Shown one piece after another: positions 56,874 through 64,000 of a DNA stretch of 64,000 nt. Position 1 is the first letter of the stretch. Each line of letters opens with the position of its first letter. Both the position numbers and the translations under genes were made by a program. Below the pieces are notes generated by a model, which saw only the letters and a program-made list of their open reading frames with translations, was not told the origin of the DNA and made no database searches. The stretch spans positions 9,602-73,601 of the forward strand of contig JBKQPG010000041.1 of the NCBI GenBank assembly GCA_052145115.1, read 5' to 3'. The DNA is from CAIVVT01 sp052145115. Lineage in GTDB: Bacteria; Acidobacteriota; Terriglobia; Bryobacterales; Bryobacteraceae.

Positions 56874-59093
56874 ATGGACGCCGTACCCAGTAGCGAAAGC
56901 CTGCCGGCGCCGCTGCCGCCCGGCGTCAGCCCGGCCCTGGAGCTGCGCTTCCGGGCGCTGGAGGAGTTCGTCCGCTCACGCCGTCCCAAGGACGACCCGG
57001 CCGTCCTGCGCCAGGCCTTCGAGTTCGCCGCCGCCCGGCACTCGGCGCAATGGCGGTTGTCCGGCGAGCCGTACATGGCGCACCCGCTCGAGGTGACCTG
57101 GGTCCTGGCCGAAATGCAGATGGACCAGGTGTGCCTGGTCACGGCCTTGCTGCATGACGTTTTGGAAGACACCCGGACGAGCTACGAGGAACTGGCGCGG
57201 GGCTTCGGCGAAGAGGTCGCGCGCTGCGTCAACGGGGTCACCAAACTCAGCAAGATCAACCTGGCCAACCGCGAGGACCGGCAGGCCGAGAGCGTCCGCA
57301 AGATGCTGCTGGCGATGGTGGAGGACATCCGCGTCATCCTGGTCAAGCTGGCCGACCGGCTGCACAACATGCGCACCCTGGCGAGCCTCCCGCGCGAGCG
57401 CCAGGAGCGCATCTCCTCGGAGACCCTGGAACTCTACGCCCCCATCGCCCACCGCCTGGGCATGGGCAAACTGCGCAACGAGCTGGAAGACCTCTCGTTC
57501 CGCTACCTGCATCCGGAGGAGTTCCAGGAGTTGATCTCGGGGATCGAAACGCGGCGCAAGGCCAGCGTGCAGGTATTGGAGGAGATTCGCGGCACTGTCG
57601 AGCTGAAACTCAGCCGGGACGAGATTCCGGCGCGCGTCGAGGGGCGCGTGAAGCGGCCCTGGTCGGTGTACCAGAAGCTGCGCAAGCAGAAGATCGGCAT
57701 TGATGAGGTCTACGATCTGCTGGGCGTACGCATCATCACCGACTCGGTGCGCAACTGCTACGCCGCGCTGGGCGTGATTCATAACGAATGGCACCCCATC
57801 CCGGGCCGCATCAAGGACTTCATCGCCATCCCCCGCCCCAACCTGTACCAGTCGCTGCACACCTCCGTGATCGGCCCCGGCGGCGTGGCCTTCGAGGTCC
57901 AGATCCGCACTGAGGAGATGCACCGCGTCGCCGAGGAGGGCATCGCCGCGCATTGGAAATATAAAGAAGGCCGGCGCGGAGCGGCCGAGGACGACCAGAG
58001 AGTGAACTGGCTGCGCCAACTGGTCGAGTGGCAGCGCGAGACCCGCGATCCTACCGACTTCATGTCGAGCCTTAAGGTCGACCTGTATCCCGAAGAGGTG
58101 TATTGCTTTACGCCCAAGGGCAAGGTAGTCGTCCTGCCCCGCGAGGCGACCCCGGTCGACTTTGCCTACGCCATTCACACCGACGTCGGCCACCGCTGCA
58201 CGGGCGCCAAGGTGAATAACCGAATGGTGCCGCTGAAGCACCAGTTGCGCAACGGCGACATCGTCGAGATCATGACCCAGAAGGGCTCCGAGCCCAGCCG
58301 CGACTGGCTGTCGTTTGTCCGCACGGCGCGCGCGCGCAACAAGATCCGGCACGTCATCAACGCCACGGAGCGCGAGAAGGCCGTGGATCTGGGCCAGAAA
58401 CTGGTGGAGCGCGAGGCCCGCCGCCTGGGCGTGTCGCTGAGCCGCATCACCCGCGCCCGGATGGAACAGGTGGCCGCGGGCTACGGCGTCAGCAAGATCG
58501 AGGATCTCTACGCCGCGCTGGGCTGGGGCAAGTACTCGGCGAAACAGGTGCTCGAGAAGCTGGCTCCCGATATCGTGCCGCCCGAGGCCACCGTGGCGGC
58601 GGCGGCCGCCGTTTCCGAGCCCCGTGCGGAGGGCGCGCAGGAAGGCGCCGTCATCCAGGTCAAGGGGATGGACGATCTGCTCACCTATCGCGCCCGCTGC
58701 TGCAATCCCATCCGCGGCGAGGCCATCGTGGGCTACATCACGCGCGGCAAGGGCGTGGCGGTGCATTCCCGCACCTGCCCCAACGTCCAGAACCTGATGT
58801 ACGAGGCCGAGCGCCGCATCGAGGTGGAATGGGCCCGCCCGGCCGGCGAGTCGTTCAACGTGCGGCTGGTGGTCCACGCCGACGATCGCACCGGCATCCT
58901 CAACCAGCTGACCCAGATTCTGTTCGACGACGAGGTCAATATCCGCAGCGTCGAGGCGCGCAGCGACGACAGGGCGCTCGAGGCCGCGGTCATGGAGATG
59001 ACGATCGAGGTGCGCGACAAAAAGCAGCTCGAGCGCATCGTCTCGGCCATGCGCCGCATCTCCGGCGTGCGCGACATTGAACGCGTCCACTGA
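56874..59093 (+). CDS. rel: Bifunctional (p)ppGpp synthetase/hydrolase (RelA/SpoT family)
   Basis: 739 residues. The HD hydrolase domain has LLHDVLEDTRTSYEEL, and VKLADRLHNMRTLASLP completes the site, so hydrolysis is likely. The synthetase domain has RVEGRVKRPWSVYQKL, RIKDFIAIPRPNLYQSLHTSVI and FEVQIRTEEMHRVAEEGIAAHW. A TGS domain (CFTPKGKVVVLPREATPVDFAYAIHTDVGHRC) and helical domain follow. A zinc-finger-like region, CCNPIRGEAIVGYITRGKGVAVHSRTCPN, precedes a C-terminal ACT domain (VRLVVHADDRTGILNQLTQILFDDEVNI). It makes and breaks the stringent-response alarmone. No good Shine-Dalgarno sequence sits before the ATG at 56874, because the terminator occupies that space. Confidence 0.95.
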   Translation: MDAVPSSESLPAPLPPGVSPALELRFRALEEFVRSRRPKDDPAVLRQAFEFAAARHSAQWRLSGEPYMAHPLEVTWVLAEMQMDQVCLVTALLHDVLEDTRTSYEELARGFGEEVARCVNGVTKLSKINLANREDRQAESVRKMLLAMVEDIRVILVKLADRLHNMRTLASLPRERQERISSETLELYAPIAHRLGMGKLRNELEDLSFRYLHPEEFQELISGIETRRKASVQVLEEIRGTVELKLSRDEIPARVEGRVKRPWSVYQKLRKQKIGIDEVYDLLGVRIITDSVRNCYAALGVIHNEWHPIPGRIKDFIAIPRPNLYQSLHTSVIGPGGVAFEVQIRTEEMHRVAEEGIAAHWKYKEGRRGAAEDDQRVNWLRQLVEWQRETRDPTDFMSSLKVDLYPEEVYCFTPKGKVVVLPREATPVDFAYAIHTDVGHRCTGAKVNNRMVPLKHQLRNGDIVEIMTQKGSEPSRDWLSFVRTARARNKIRHVINATEREKAVDLGQKLVEREARRLGVSLSRITRARMEQVAAGYGVSKIEDLYAALGWGKYSAKQVLEKLAPDIVPPEATVAAAAAVSEPRAEGAQEGAVIQVKGMDDLLTYRARCCNPIRGEAIVGYITRGKGVAVHSRTCPNVQNLMYEAERRIEVEWARPAGESFNVRLVVHADDRTGILNQLTQILFDDEVNIRSVEARSDDRALEAAVMEMTIEVRDKKQLERIVSAMRRISGVRDIERVH

Positions 59094-59101
59094 TCCGCAA
59101 C

Positions 59102-59482
59102 ATGCCAAATCCCACGCCTTGTTCCGACCCGCTGCACATCGCCGTTTCGAAATCCAAAGGTCTGGCCATCGACTGGGCGGACGGCCACCGCAGCGAGTAT
59201 CTGAACGCTTATCTGCGCGACGCCTGCCCGTGCGCCTCGTGCAGCGGCGCGCACGGCACCGAGCCGCAAAAATCGTCGTATTCGCAGCCTGCCGCGGGCG
59301 CCTTCCCGCTTTACAAACCGCGGCTGCGCATGGATTCCATCGAGGAGATCGGAACGTACGCGCTCCGCATCCGCTGGAATGACGGCCACAACACCGGCAT
59401 TTATTCCTACGACCATTTGCGCGCCATCTGCCCCTGCCCGGCCTGCGCAGCGCAGGGGCAAGAACATTCGATAGAATCCTGA
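59102..59482 (+). CDS. DUF971 domain protein
   Basis: 126 residues. A beta-rich fold with WADGHRSEYLNAYLRDACPCASCSG, then WNDGHNTGIYSYDHLRAICPCPACAAQG; the paired CPCxxC motifs would bind zinc or another metal. DUF971 also occurs as the N-terminal domain of gamma-butyrobetaine hydroxylase-like enzymes and in Fe-S-related proteins, where it appears to bind metal. Its role here is unknown. It starts nine bases after rel, so it is cotranscribed with it. Confidence 0.88.
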   Translation: MPNPTPCSDPLHIAVSKSKGLAIDWADGHRSEYLNAYLRDACPCASCSGAHGTEPQKSSYSQPAAGAFPLYKPRLRMDSIEEIGTYALRIRWNDGHNTGIYSYDHLRAICPCPACAAQGQEHSIES

Positions 59483-59517
59483 GCGGCCGCCGGCCCGACG
59501 CGGCCGGAGGTGCTAAG

Positions 59518-61818
59518 ATGTCCATCCGCCGACGCACGTTTTTGCTGGCTGCCGGCGCCGCGATCGCCCCGCGCCTGGTCGTGGCGCGCATCGATCGGCC
59601 AGCCAAAGCGTGGGACGCGCACTGGATCCACGTCCCCGGAATGGACCCCGCCGGCTACGGCGTGTGCCATTTCCGGCGGGTGTTCGAGCTGCAGGCGGTC
59701 CCCGCGAAATTCGAAGTCTGGGTTTCCGGCGACAGCCGCTACGAGCTGTACTCCAACGGCGAGCTGGCCAGTTGGGGCCCGGCGCGCGGCGACCCCGACC
59801 ATTGGCGCTACGAGACCGTGGACCTGGCGCCGAAGCTCAAGGCCGGCCGCAACGTCCTGGCGGCCGTCGTGTGGAACGACGGAGCGCGCGCCGCCGTGGC
59901 CCAGTTCTCGCTGCGCACGGGTTTCATTCTCCAGGCCGCCGACGCCGCTCACACGCAGGTCAACACGGGCAAGGAGTGGCGCGCGGTGCGCAACGAGGCC
60001 TATCAGAGCGCGCCGCGCACCGAGCTGGGCGATTACCAGGCCGTGGGCCCAATGGAGCACTTCGAGGCGGCGCGTTACCCCTGGGGCTGGCAGCTCGTCG
60101 CGTTCGACGATTCGGGCTGGAGCGCGGCCGAGAGCGGCGACCCGGGCTGCCCGCGCGGCATGCAGGATTCGCCCAGCCGCTGGATGCTGGTGCCGCGTAG
60201 CATCCCCATGGAGGAGCGGACGCCGCAGCCGATCCCGGCGCTGCGCCGCGTCGAGGGGCTGCCCGACGTTGCGCCCGGCGATCTTCATTTCCCCATCAAA
60301 ATCCCCGCCAATACCCACGCCACGCTGCTGCTCGACCGCATGAGTCTCACCACCGCCTACCCGGTTCTGGAGGTCCAGGGCGGGCGCGGGGCCACGATCG
60401 CGCTGCGTTATGCTGAGGCGCTGGTGGATGAGAAAACCCACTCCAAGGGCAATCGCGACCAGATCGATGGCCGCGTCCTGCGGGGCTACGCCGACATCTA
60501 CCTGGCCGACGGCGAGCGCCGCACCTACCGGCCGCTGTTCTGGCGCACGTACCGCTATCTGCAGCTCGAGATCCAGACGCAGAGCGAGGAACTGGTTATC
60601 GAGGACCTGCACGGCCTATACACCGGTTATCCGTTCCAGGTGCGCGCGGCCTTCGAGAGCGGCGATCCGCTGCACCAGCGGATCCTCGAGACCGGCTGGC
60701 GCACGGCCCGCCTGTGCGCCCACGAAACCTACATGGACTGCCCCTACTGGGAGCAACTGCAATACGCCGGCGACACGCGCATCCAGGCCCTGGTTTCGCT
60801 CTACATGACGGGCGACGCGCGCCTGATGCGCAACGCCATCGAGCTGCTGGATGCCTCGCGCACCGCCGAGGGCGTTACTTTTTCGCGCGCCCCCAGCACG
60901 CTGCCACAGTACATCCCGCCGTTCTCGCTGTGGTGGATCGGGATGCTGCATGACTACTTCCGCTACGCCGACGATCCCGAGTTCGTTCGCGAAATGCTGC
61001 ACGGCGCGCGGGCGGTGCTGGATTTCTTCGGTCAATATCAGGGCCGCGACGCGCTGCTGCACGACCTGCCGTGGTGGAACTTCGTCGACTGGGTGGAGGC
61101 CTGGAGCGAGGGCGTGCCGCCGGTCGGAAGCGGCCTCATGCCGGCCACCATCCAGGTTCAACTGGTGCTGGCGCTGCAGCAGACGGCGGAGCTGGAGCAG
61201 CACCTCGGCGACTTGAGCCGCGCGCCGTTGTGGCGCCAACGCGCGGATGATCTGTGGACCGCGATCCGCGCCACTTTCTGGCATCCCGCGCGGCGCGTTT
61301 TCACGGAGGACGCCGCACACAAGCTGGGCTCGCAGCACGTGAATGCGCTGGCGGTGCTCACGGGGCGGCTGCCGGCGCCGGTGGCGCGCCAGCTGATGGA
61401 TCGCGTGTCGAATGATCCCACGCTGGCCAAATGCACCGTGTACTTCCGCTACTATCTCGACCGCGCCATGACCGAGGCCGGGCTGGGCGACCGCTATCTG
61501 GAGCGCCTGACTCCCTGGAAATGGATGCTCGACGAGGGCCTGACGACGTGGGCCGAAGTCGACAGCCCGGCGGCGCGTTCGGACTGCCACGCCTGGGGCG
61601 CGAGTCCCAACATCGAGTTGTTCCGCACCGTGCTGGGCGTCGATTCGGCCGGGCCGGGCTTCAGCCAGGTGCGCATCCGCCCGAACCTCGGGCCGCTGCT
61701 CGCGGCGCACGGGGTGGTGCCGCATCCCAAGGGGCTGATCCGGATCGACGTGACGCGCGAGGGCGGCGTGGTGAAGCACAAGGTCACGCTGCCGCCGGGG
61801 GTCACGGAGGTGGCTTGA
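59518..61818 (+). CDS. Exported GH78-like alpha-L-rhamnosidase
   Basis: 766 residues. A Tat-like signal SIRRRTFLLAAGAAIAPRLVVA opens it. An N-terminal galactose-binding-like domain (KFEVWVSGDSRYELYSNGELAS) is followed by beta domains and the (alpha/alpha)6 catalytic barrel with ETYMDCPYWEQLQYAGDTRIQALVSLYMTGD, whose Asp and Glu fit the GH78 general acid region. WNFVDWVEAWSEG is the second catalytic patch, and WAEVDSPAARSDCHAWGASPNIELFRTVLGV closes it. It should remove alpha-L-rhamnose from glycans. With the GH106 gene at 26-29 kb it makes two rhamnosidase families in one window. The downstream exported isomerase may process the sugar product, which is only a hypothesis. Confidence 0.85.
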   Translation: MSIRRRTFLLAAGAAIAPRLVVARIDRPAKAWDAHWIHVPGMDPAGYGVCHFRRVFELQAVPAKFEVWVSGDSRYELYSNGELASWGPARGDPDHWRYETVDLAPKLKAGRNVLAAVVWNDGARAAVAQFSLRTGFILQAADAAHTQVNTGKEWRAVRNEAYQSAPRTELGDYQAVGPMEHFEAARYPWGWQLVAFDDSGWSAAESGDPGCPRGMQDSPSRWMLVPRSIPMEERTPQPIPALRRVEGLPDVAPGDLHFPIKIPANTHATLLLDRMSLTTAYPVLEVQGGRGATIALRYAEALVDEKTHSKGNRDQIDGRVLRGYADIYLADGERRTYRPLFWRTYRYLQLEIQTQSEELVIEDLHGLYTGYPFQVRAAFESGDPLHQRILETGWRTARLCAHETYMDCPYWEQLQYAGDTRIQALVSLYMTGDARLMRNAIELLDASRTAEGVTFSRAPSTLPQYIPPFSLWWIGMLHDYFRYADDPEFVREMLHGARAVLDFFGQYQGRDALLHDLPWWNFVDWVEAWSEGVPPVGSGLMPATIQVQLVLALQQTAELEQHLGDLSRAPLWRQRADDLWTAIRATFWHPARRVFTEDAAHKLGSQHVNALAVLTGRLPAPVARQLMDRVSNDPTLAKCTVYFRYYLDRAMTEAGLGDRYLERLTPWKWMLDEGLTTWAEVDSPAARSDCHAWGASPNIELFRTVLGVDSAGPGFSQVRIRPNLGPLLAAHGVVPHPKGLIRIDVTREGGVVKHKVTLPPGVTEVA

Positions 61819-61968
61819 GAGGGCCGCAGAGGGCGATTTGCGGTAGCTGTGTCATCGGGGCGCGAAGCGGGCCGGCGCCGGCGACGAAGATCCGGGGCAA
61901 GGATCGGCGTGGCGTTCTGCAATAATGCCCGTTAGTACGAGCTGAATGTCGAACCCAAGGAGTCATAT

Positions 61969-62820
61969 ATGTCTGCACTTTCGCGACGAGAGTTTTTCCA
62001 GGGCGCCGCGTCCGCCGCGCTCGTGGCCGCCGGCGCGCCGGGGCTCAAAGCCAATCCCCTGGGCCTGCCCATCGGATGCCAGACCTGGACGGTGCAAAAG
62101 ATGATCGCCCGTGACTTTCCCGGCACGCTCAAGATGCTGGCGGATGCGGGCTTCCAGGCCATCGAGCTGTGCTCGCCGGTGGGCTATGCGCCGTACGGCT
62201 TTGGCGGCCTGGGAAAGTACAAGGGAGCCGAGCTCGGCAAGATCATCGAGGACCACGGCCTGAAGTGCGTCAGCTCGCACTTCAGCATGAAGGAACTGCG
62301 CGACGACCTGGCCGGCCGCATCGCCTGGGCCAGGGAAGTCGGCATGACGCAGATCCTGGTGGCCAGCCTCGGCGGGCCGAGGAAGCCGACGGTGGACGAC
62401 GTGAAGCGCGCCGCCGACGAGTACAACAAGTTCGGCGAGCAGTCGGCCAGGGCGGGCATCACCCAGGGCCTGCACGATGAGAACTTCGAAGTCGCGATGA
62501 TCGACGGCAAGCGGATCTACGACATGCTGTTCGACCTGCTGGATCCGAAGCTGGTGAAGTTCCAGTTCCAGGTCTCGGAGATCCAGCACGGCTTGGATGC
62601 CGCCGAGTACTTCACGCGCTATCCCGGCCGCTTCATTTCGATGCATGTGCAGGGCTGGTCGGTCAAGGACAAGAAGATCGCCGCGGTCGGGCAGGACAGC
62701 CTCGACTGGAAGAAGATCTTCTCCGCGGCAAAGATCGGCGGGATCAAGAATTACTTCGTGGAGATGGAGCTTCCGCTGATGAAGGCCAGCGTCCCGTATC
62801 TGCGCAGCCTGGAGGTTTGA
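61969..62820 (+). CDS. Sugar phosphate isomerase/epimerase-like TIM barrel, Tat-exported
   Basis: 283 residues. MSALSRREFFQGAASAALVAAGAPGLKA is a clear twin-arginine signal. The TIM-barrel body has CQTWTVQKMI, FQAIELCSPVG, LKCVSSHFSMKELRDDLA, ITQGLHDENFEVAMIDGKRIYDMLFD and GIKNYFVEMELPLMKASVPYL, whose Asp, Glu and His residues can hold a metal. It is one of the many exported xylose-isomerase-like proteins in this lineage, with unassigned substrate. It shares only fold-level similarity with the protein at 35743-36621. AAGGAG about six bases upstream supports the ATG at 61969. Confidence 0.83.
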   Translation: MSALSRREFFQGAASAALVAAGAPGLKANPLGLPIGCQTWTVQKMIARDFPGTLKMLADAGFQAIELCSPVGYAPYGFGGLGKYKGAELGKIIEDHGLKCVSSHFSMKELRDDLAGRIAWAREVGMTQILVASLGGPRKPTVDDVKRAADEYNKFGEQSARAGITQGLHDENFEVAMIDGKRIYDMLFDLLDPKLVKFQFQVSEIQHGLDAAEYFTRYPGRFISMHVQGWSVKDKKIAAVGQDSLDWKKIFSAAKIGGIKNYFVEMELPLMKASVPYLRSLEV

Positions 62821-63137
62821 AGACGTTCGGCATGCAACTCAAACGGGTGGCGTGCCGTGCAGAAAGCACTGGCACAACCGCGCACTCGAAAGTCATTCCG
62901 AGCGAGCGCCGGCACGAGCGTCGACGCGGCGGGCAAGGGCGCCTGCGCCACGAATCGACGGCGTCTGAATCGCAACGGGCGGCCAGGAGTCCAAGGCTGG
63001 CGGCGGCGAGGACTGGAAGATACTCGGAACGAGCGCTAGCCCTGTTTCGGAATAAGTGTAGCCCGTCGCGTCCGGCCTCAATGAGGCCACTCCCGGATGG
63101 GGACACCGAGGGCCGCGGCGCTTGATTGACAGCCTCT
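62821..63137. other. Non-coding stretch after the last gene
   Basis: About 320 bases without a convincing gene. Short frames on both strands are arginine/alanine-rich and lack family features. The opening resembles low-complexity inter-gene filler (repeated GCGCC/GGCG words). No terminator with a T-run was found directly after the isomerase gene. Confidence 0.45.
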
Positions 63138-63319
63138 TAACCCGGATGTTGCACCACGATCGCAGCGAGGCGCGATGAGAGGGTCGCAGCTACAAGGCGC
63201 GCGACCGGAGCCGCCCGCAGGCGTACTTGACAGTACGTCGAGGACGGTGACCGAGCGCAACGCAGTAGATGCGGCCCTATCGCGCGCCGCAGCCGATTGT
63301 TGGTGAAACATCCGGGTTA
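63138..63319. mobile_element. MITE-like element with near-perfect terminal inverted repeats
   Basis: The 182-bp element opens with TAACCCGGATGTTGCACCA and closes with TGGTGAAACATCCGGGTTA: 19-base arms with one mismatch. The interior (GCAGCTACAAGGCGCGCGACC and ACTTGACAGTACGTCGAGGA, cited in part) has no gene. Size, inverted ends and lack of coding capacity fit a miniature inverted-repeat transposable element. No clear target-site duplication is seen: the flanks read CTCT on the left and TCGT on the right. Mobilising transposase genes are absent here. Confidence 0.7.
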
Positions 63320-63424
63320 TCGTCGCGCCGAGGGAACCCAAGCGTGCCGCCGCGGCACGCGCAGAGTGTCCCCTCCGGCCACCCAACCCGCGCAGGCCGA
63401 GTTCACAGAAACTGTGAATCTGAT

Positions 63425-64000
63425 CTAGCTTGAGCCTCCTTCCTCCATCGCTTGATCTTGAGGTTCTATCCAATCGCCATGGCCCTGGACCCGGAGACTG
63501 CCCGCCCCGCCGCGACCCCTCACCCCAGCCCTGCGAACCCGCCAATTCGACATTTCGACACGGCACCACACCCCGTCGAATTGTCATACTTAACTCACCC
63601 GGCTCACGATCTAATCGGAACCGCCTTCTTCCATGTATCAATCTGATTCAACAATTCTTACATATCATTGCTCGCCTTCCGGCCCGACCTTTCCCGGATC
63701 ATCTGCCGTCACACGCCGTATGACGAAATGCGACACTTTGCGACATAAGTGTCGCGCTTGGCTTTGTTCCTCCAATTCCGCGCGAACACCCCTCCCACCC
63801 TCCGCCAATCGCACTCCCGCCGCCCGCGCTGGTCGAATCCCTAGAAGCGCGGACGCCAAGGTATGGATTCACTCCCGTGGCGCAGGCGACGGCGGCCGGT
63901 CACAACTGTGATCCCTCTTTCGCCTCCTCCTTTCCAACACCTTCCGTGCCTCCCCGTCATCCCTGCCCCTGAAATCGCTTGACACCGGCAGTATCGTGAA
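63425..64000 (-). repeat. Dispersed repeat, copy 2 (opposite orientation, runs off window)
   Basis: At least 576 bases match 31093-31672 on the other strand. The boundary near 63425 corresponds to the tilS-proximal boundary of copy 1 at 31672; beyond it, this copy reads into unrelated sequence and not into a tilS start. The TGTCGC palindrome is at 63730-63755, GAGGAACAAAGCCAA at 63758-63772, and the two small frames are kept (63479-63646 and 63720-63911). The remainder of the element lies outside the window. Confidence 0.9.

Noticed and set aside
63078..63641. Minus-strand open frame of 187 codons spanning the MITE-like element and repeat copy 2
   Set aside because: It runs across the boundary of two unrelated elements, and the first repeat copy has a frameshift in the same region; not a real gene.

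Overview
The window is a GC-rich bacterial chromosome segment. It is most consistent with the phylum Acidobacteriota, and within it a Solibacter/Bryobacter-like lineage. This is inferred from the gene mix and not from any 16S: secreted S46 and G1 peptidases, Tat-exported TIM-barrel sugar isomerases, GH106/GH78 rhamnosidases, a PEP-CTERM protein, a short 'bacteriophage holin' membrane protein next to a GYD protein, and a compact his operon. No rRNA, tRNA, CRISPR array or complete transposase gene was found.

Layout. 1-10.5 kb: the 5' end of valS, a SAM methyltransferase, an outer-membrane beta-barrel gene, then a propeller histidine kinase / response regulator / receiver-TadZ ATPase cluster that appears to have been inserted between the barrel gene and pepP. 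Pieces of both neighbours are duplicated at its two edges. A G1 (eqolisin) peptidase and a zinc-ribbon membrane protein follow. 10.5-14.7 kb: a hairpin with a duplicated anti-Shine-Dalgarno loop, an M16 peptidase pair (one catalytic, one inactive) and a PEP-CTERM protein. 14.7-17.1 kb: a tandem 1119-bp duplication of a radical SAM enzyme, each copy preceded by an overlapping small open frame. 17.1-30 kb: GYD protein, holin-like protein, TauE/SafE transporter, a large secreted protein, an S46 peptidase, and divergent GH42-like and GH106 glycosidases. 29.7-36.6 kb: ACT-domain protein, KdsC-like phosphatase, a long dispersed repeat, then tilS-ftsH-HAD-sugar isomerase. 36.6-43.7 kb: hisI-G-D-C-HAD-B-H-F-A, read leftward behind a leader peptide with six consecutive His codons and a terminator, a classical attenuation arrangement. 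43.9-45.8 kb: a two-gene DUF262 + HEPN cassette with a defence-like architecture and visibly less GC-rich coding. 45.8-53 kb: a trans-sulfuration PLP enzyme, cysS, and tgt-yajC-secD-secF. 53-59.5 kb: tonB-exbB-exbD-exbD-TPR lipoprotein, then rel and a DUF971 gene. 59.5-64 kb: a GH78-like rhamnosidase, a sugar isomerase, a 182-bp MITE-like element, and an inverted second copy of the dispersed repeat.

How the genes work together. The housekeeping blocks cover histidine biosynthesis, protein export, the stringent response, tRNA modification and Ton energy transduction. They alternate with extracellular degradation genes for rhamnose-bearing polysaccharides and for protein. The items most worth a second look are the His-codon attenuator with an apparently leaderless leader peptide, the anti-SD hairpin RNA, the DUF262-HEPN cassette, the kinase-cluster insertion scar, the duplicated radical SAM/small-frame units and the long inverted dispersed repeat. 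All family assignments were made by reading the sequence; no database search was run.
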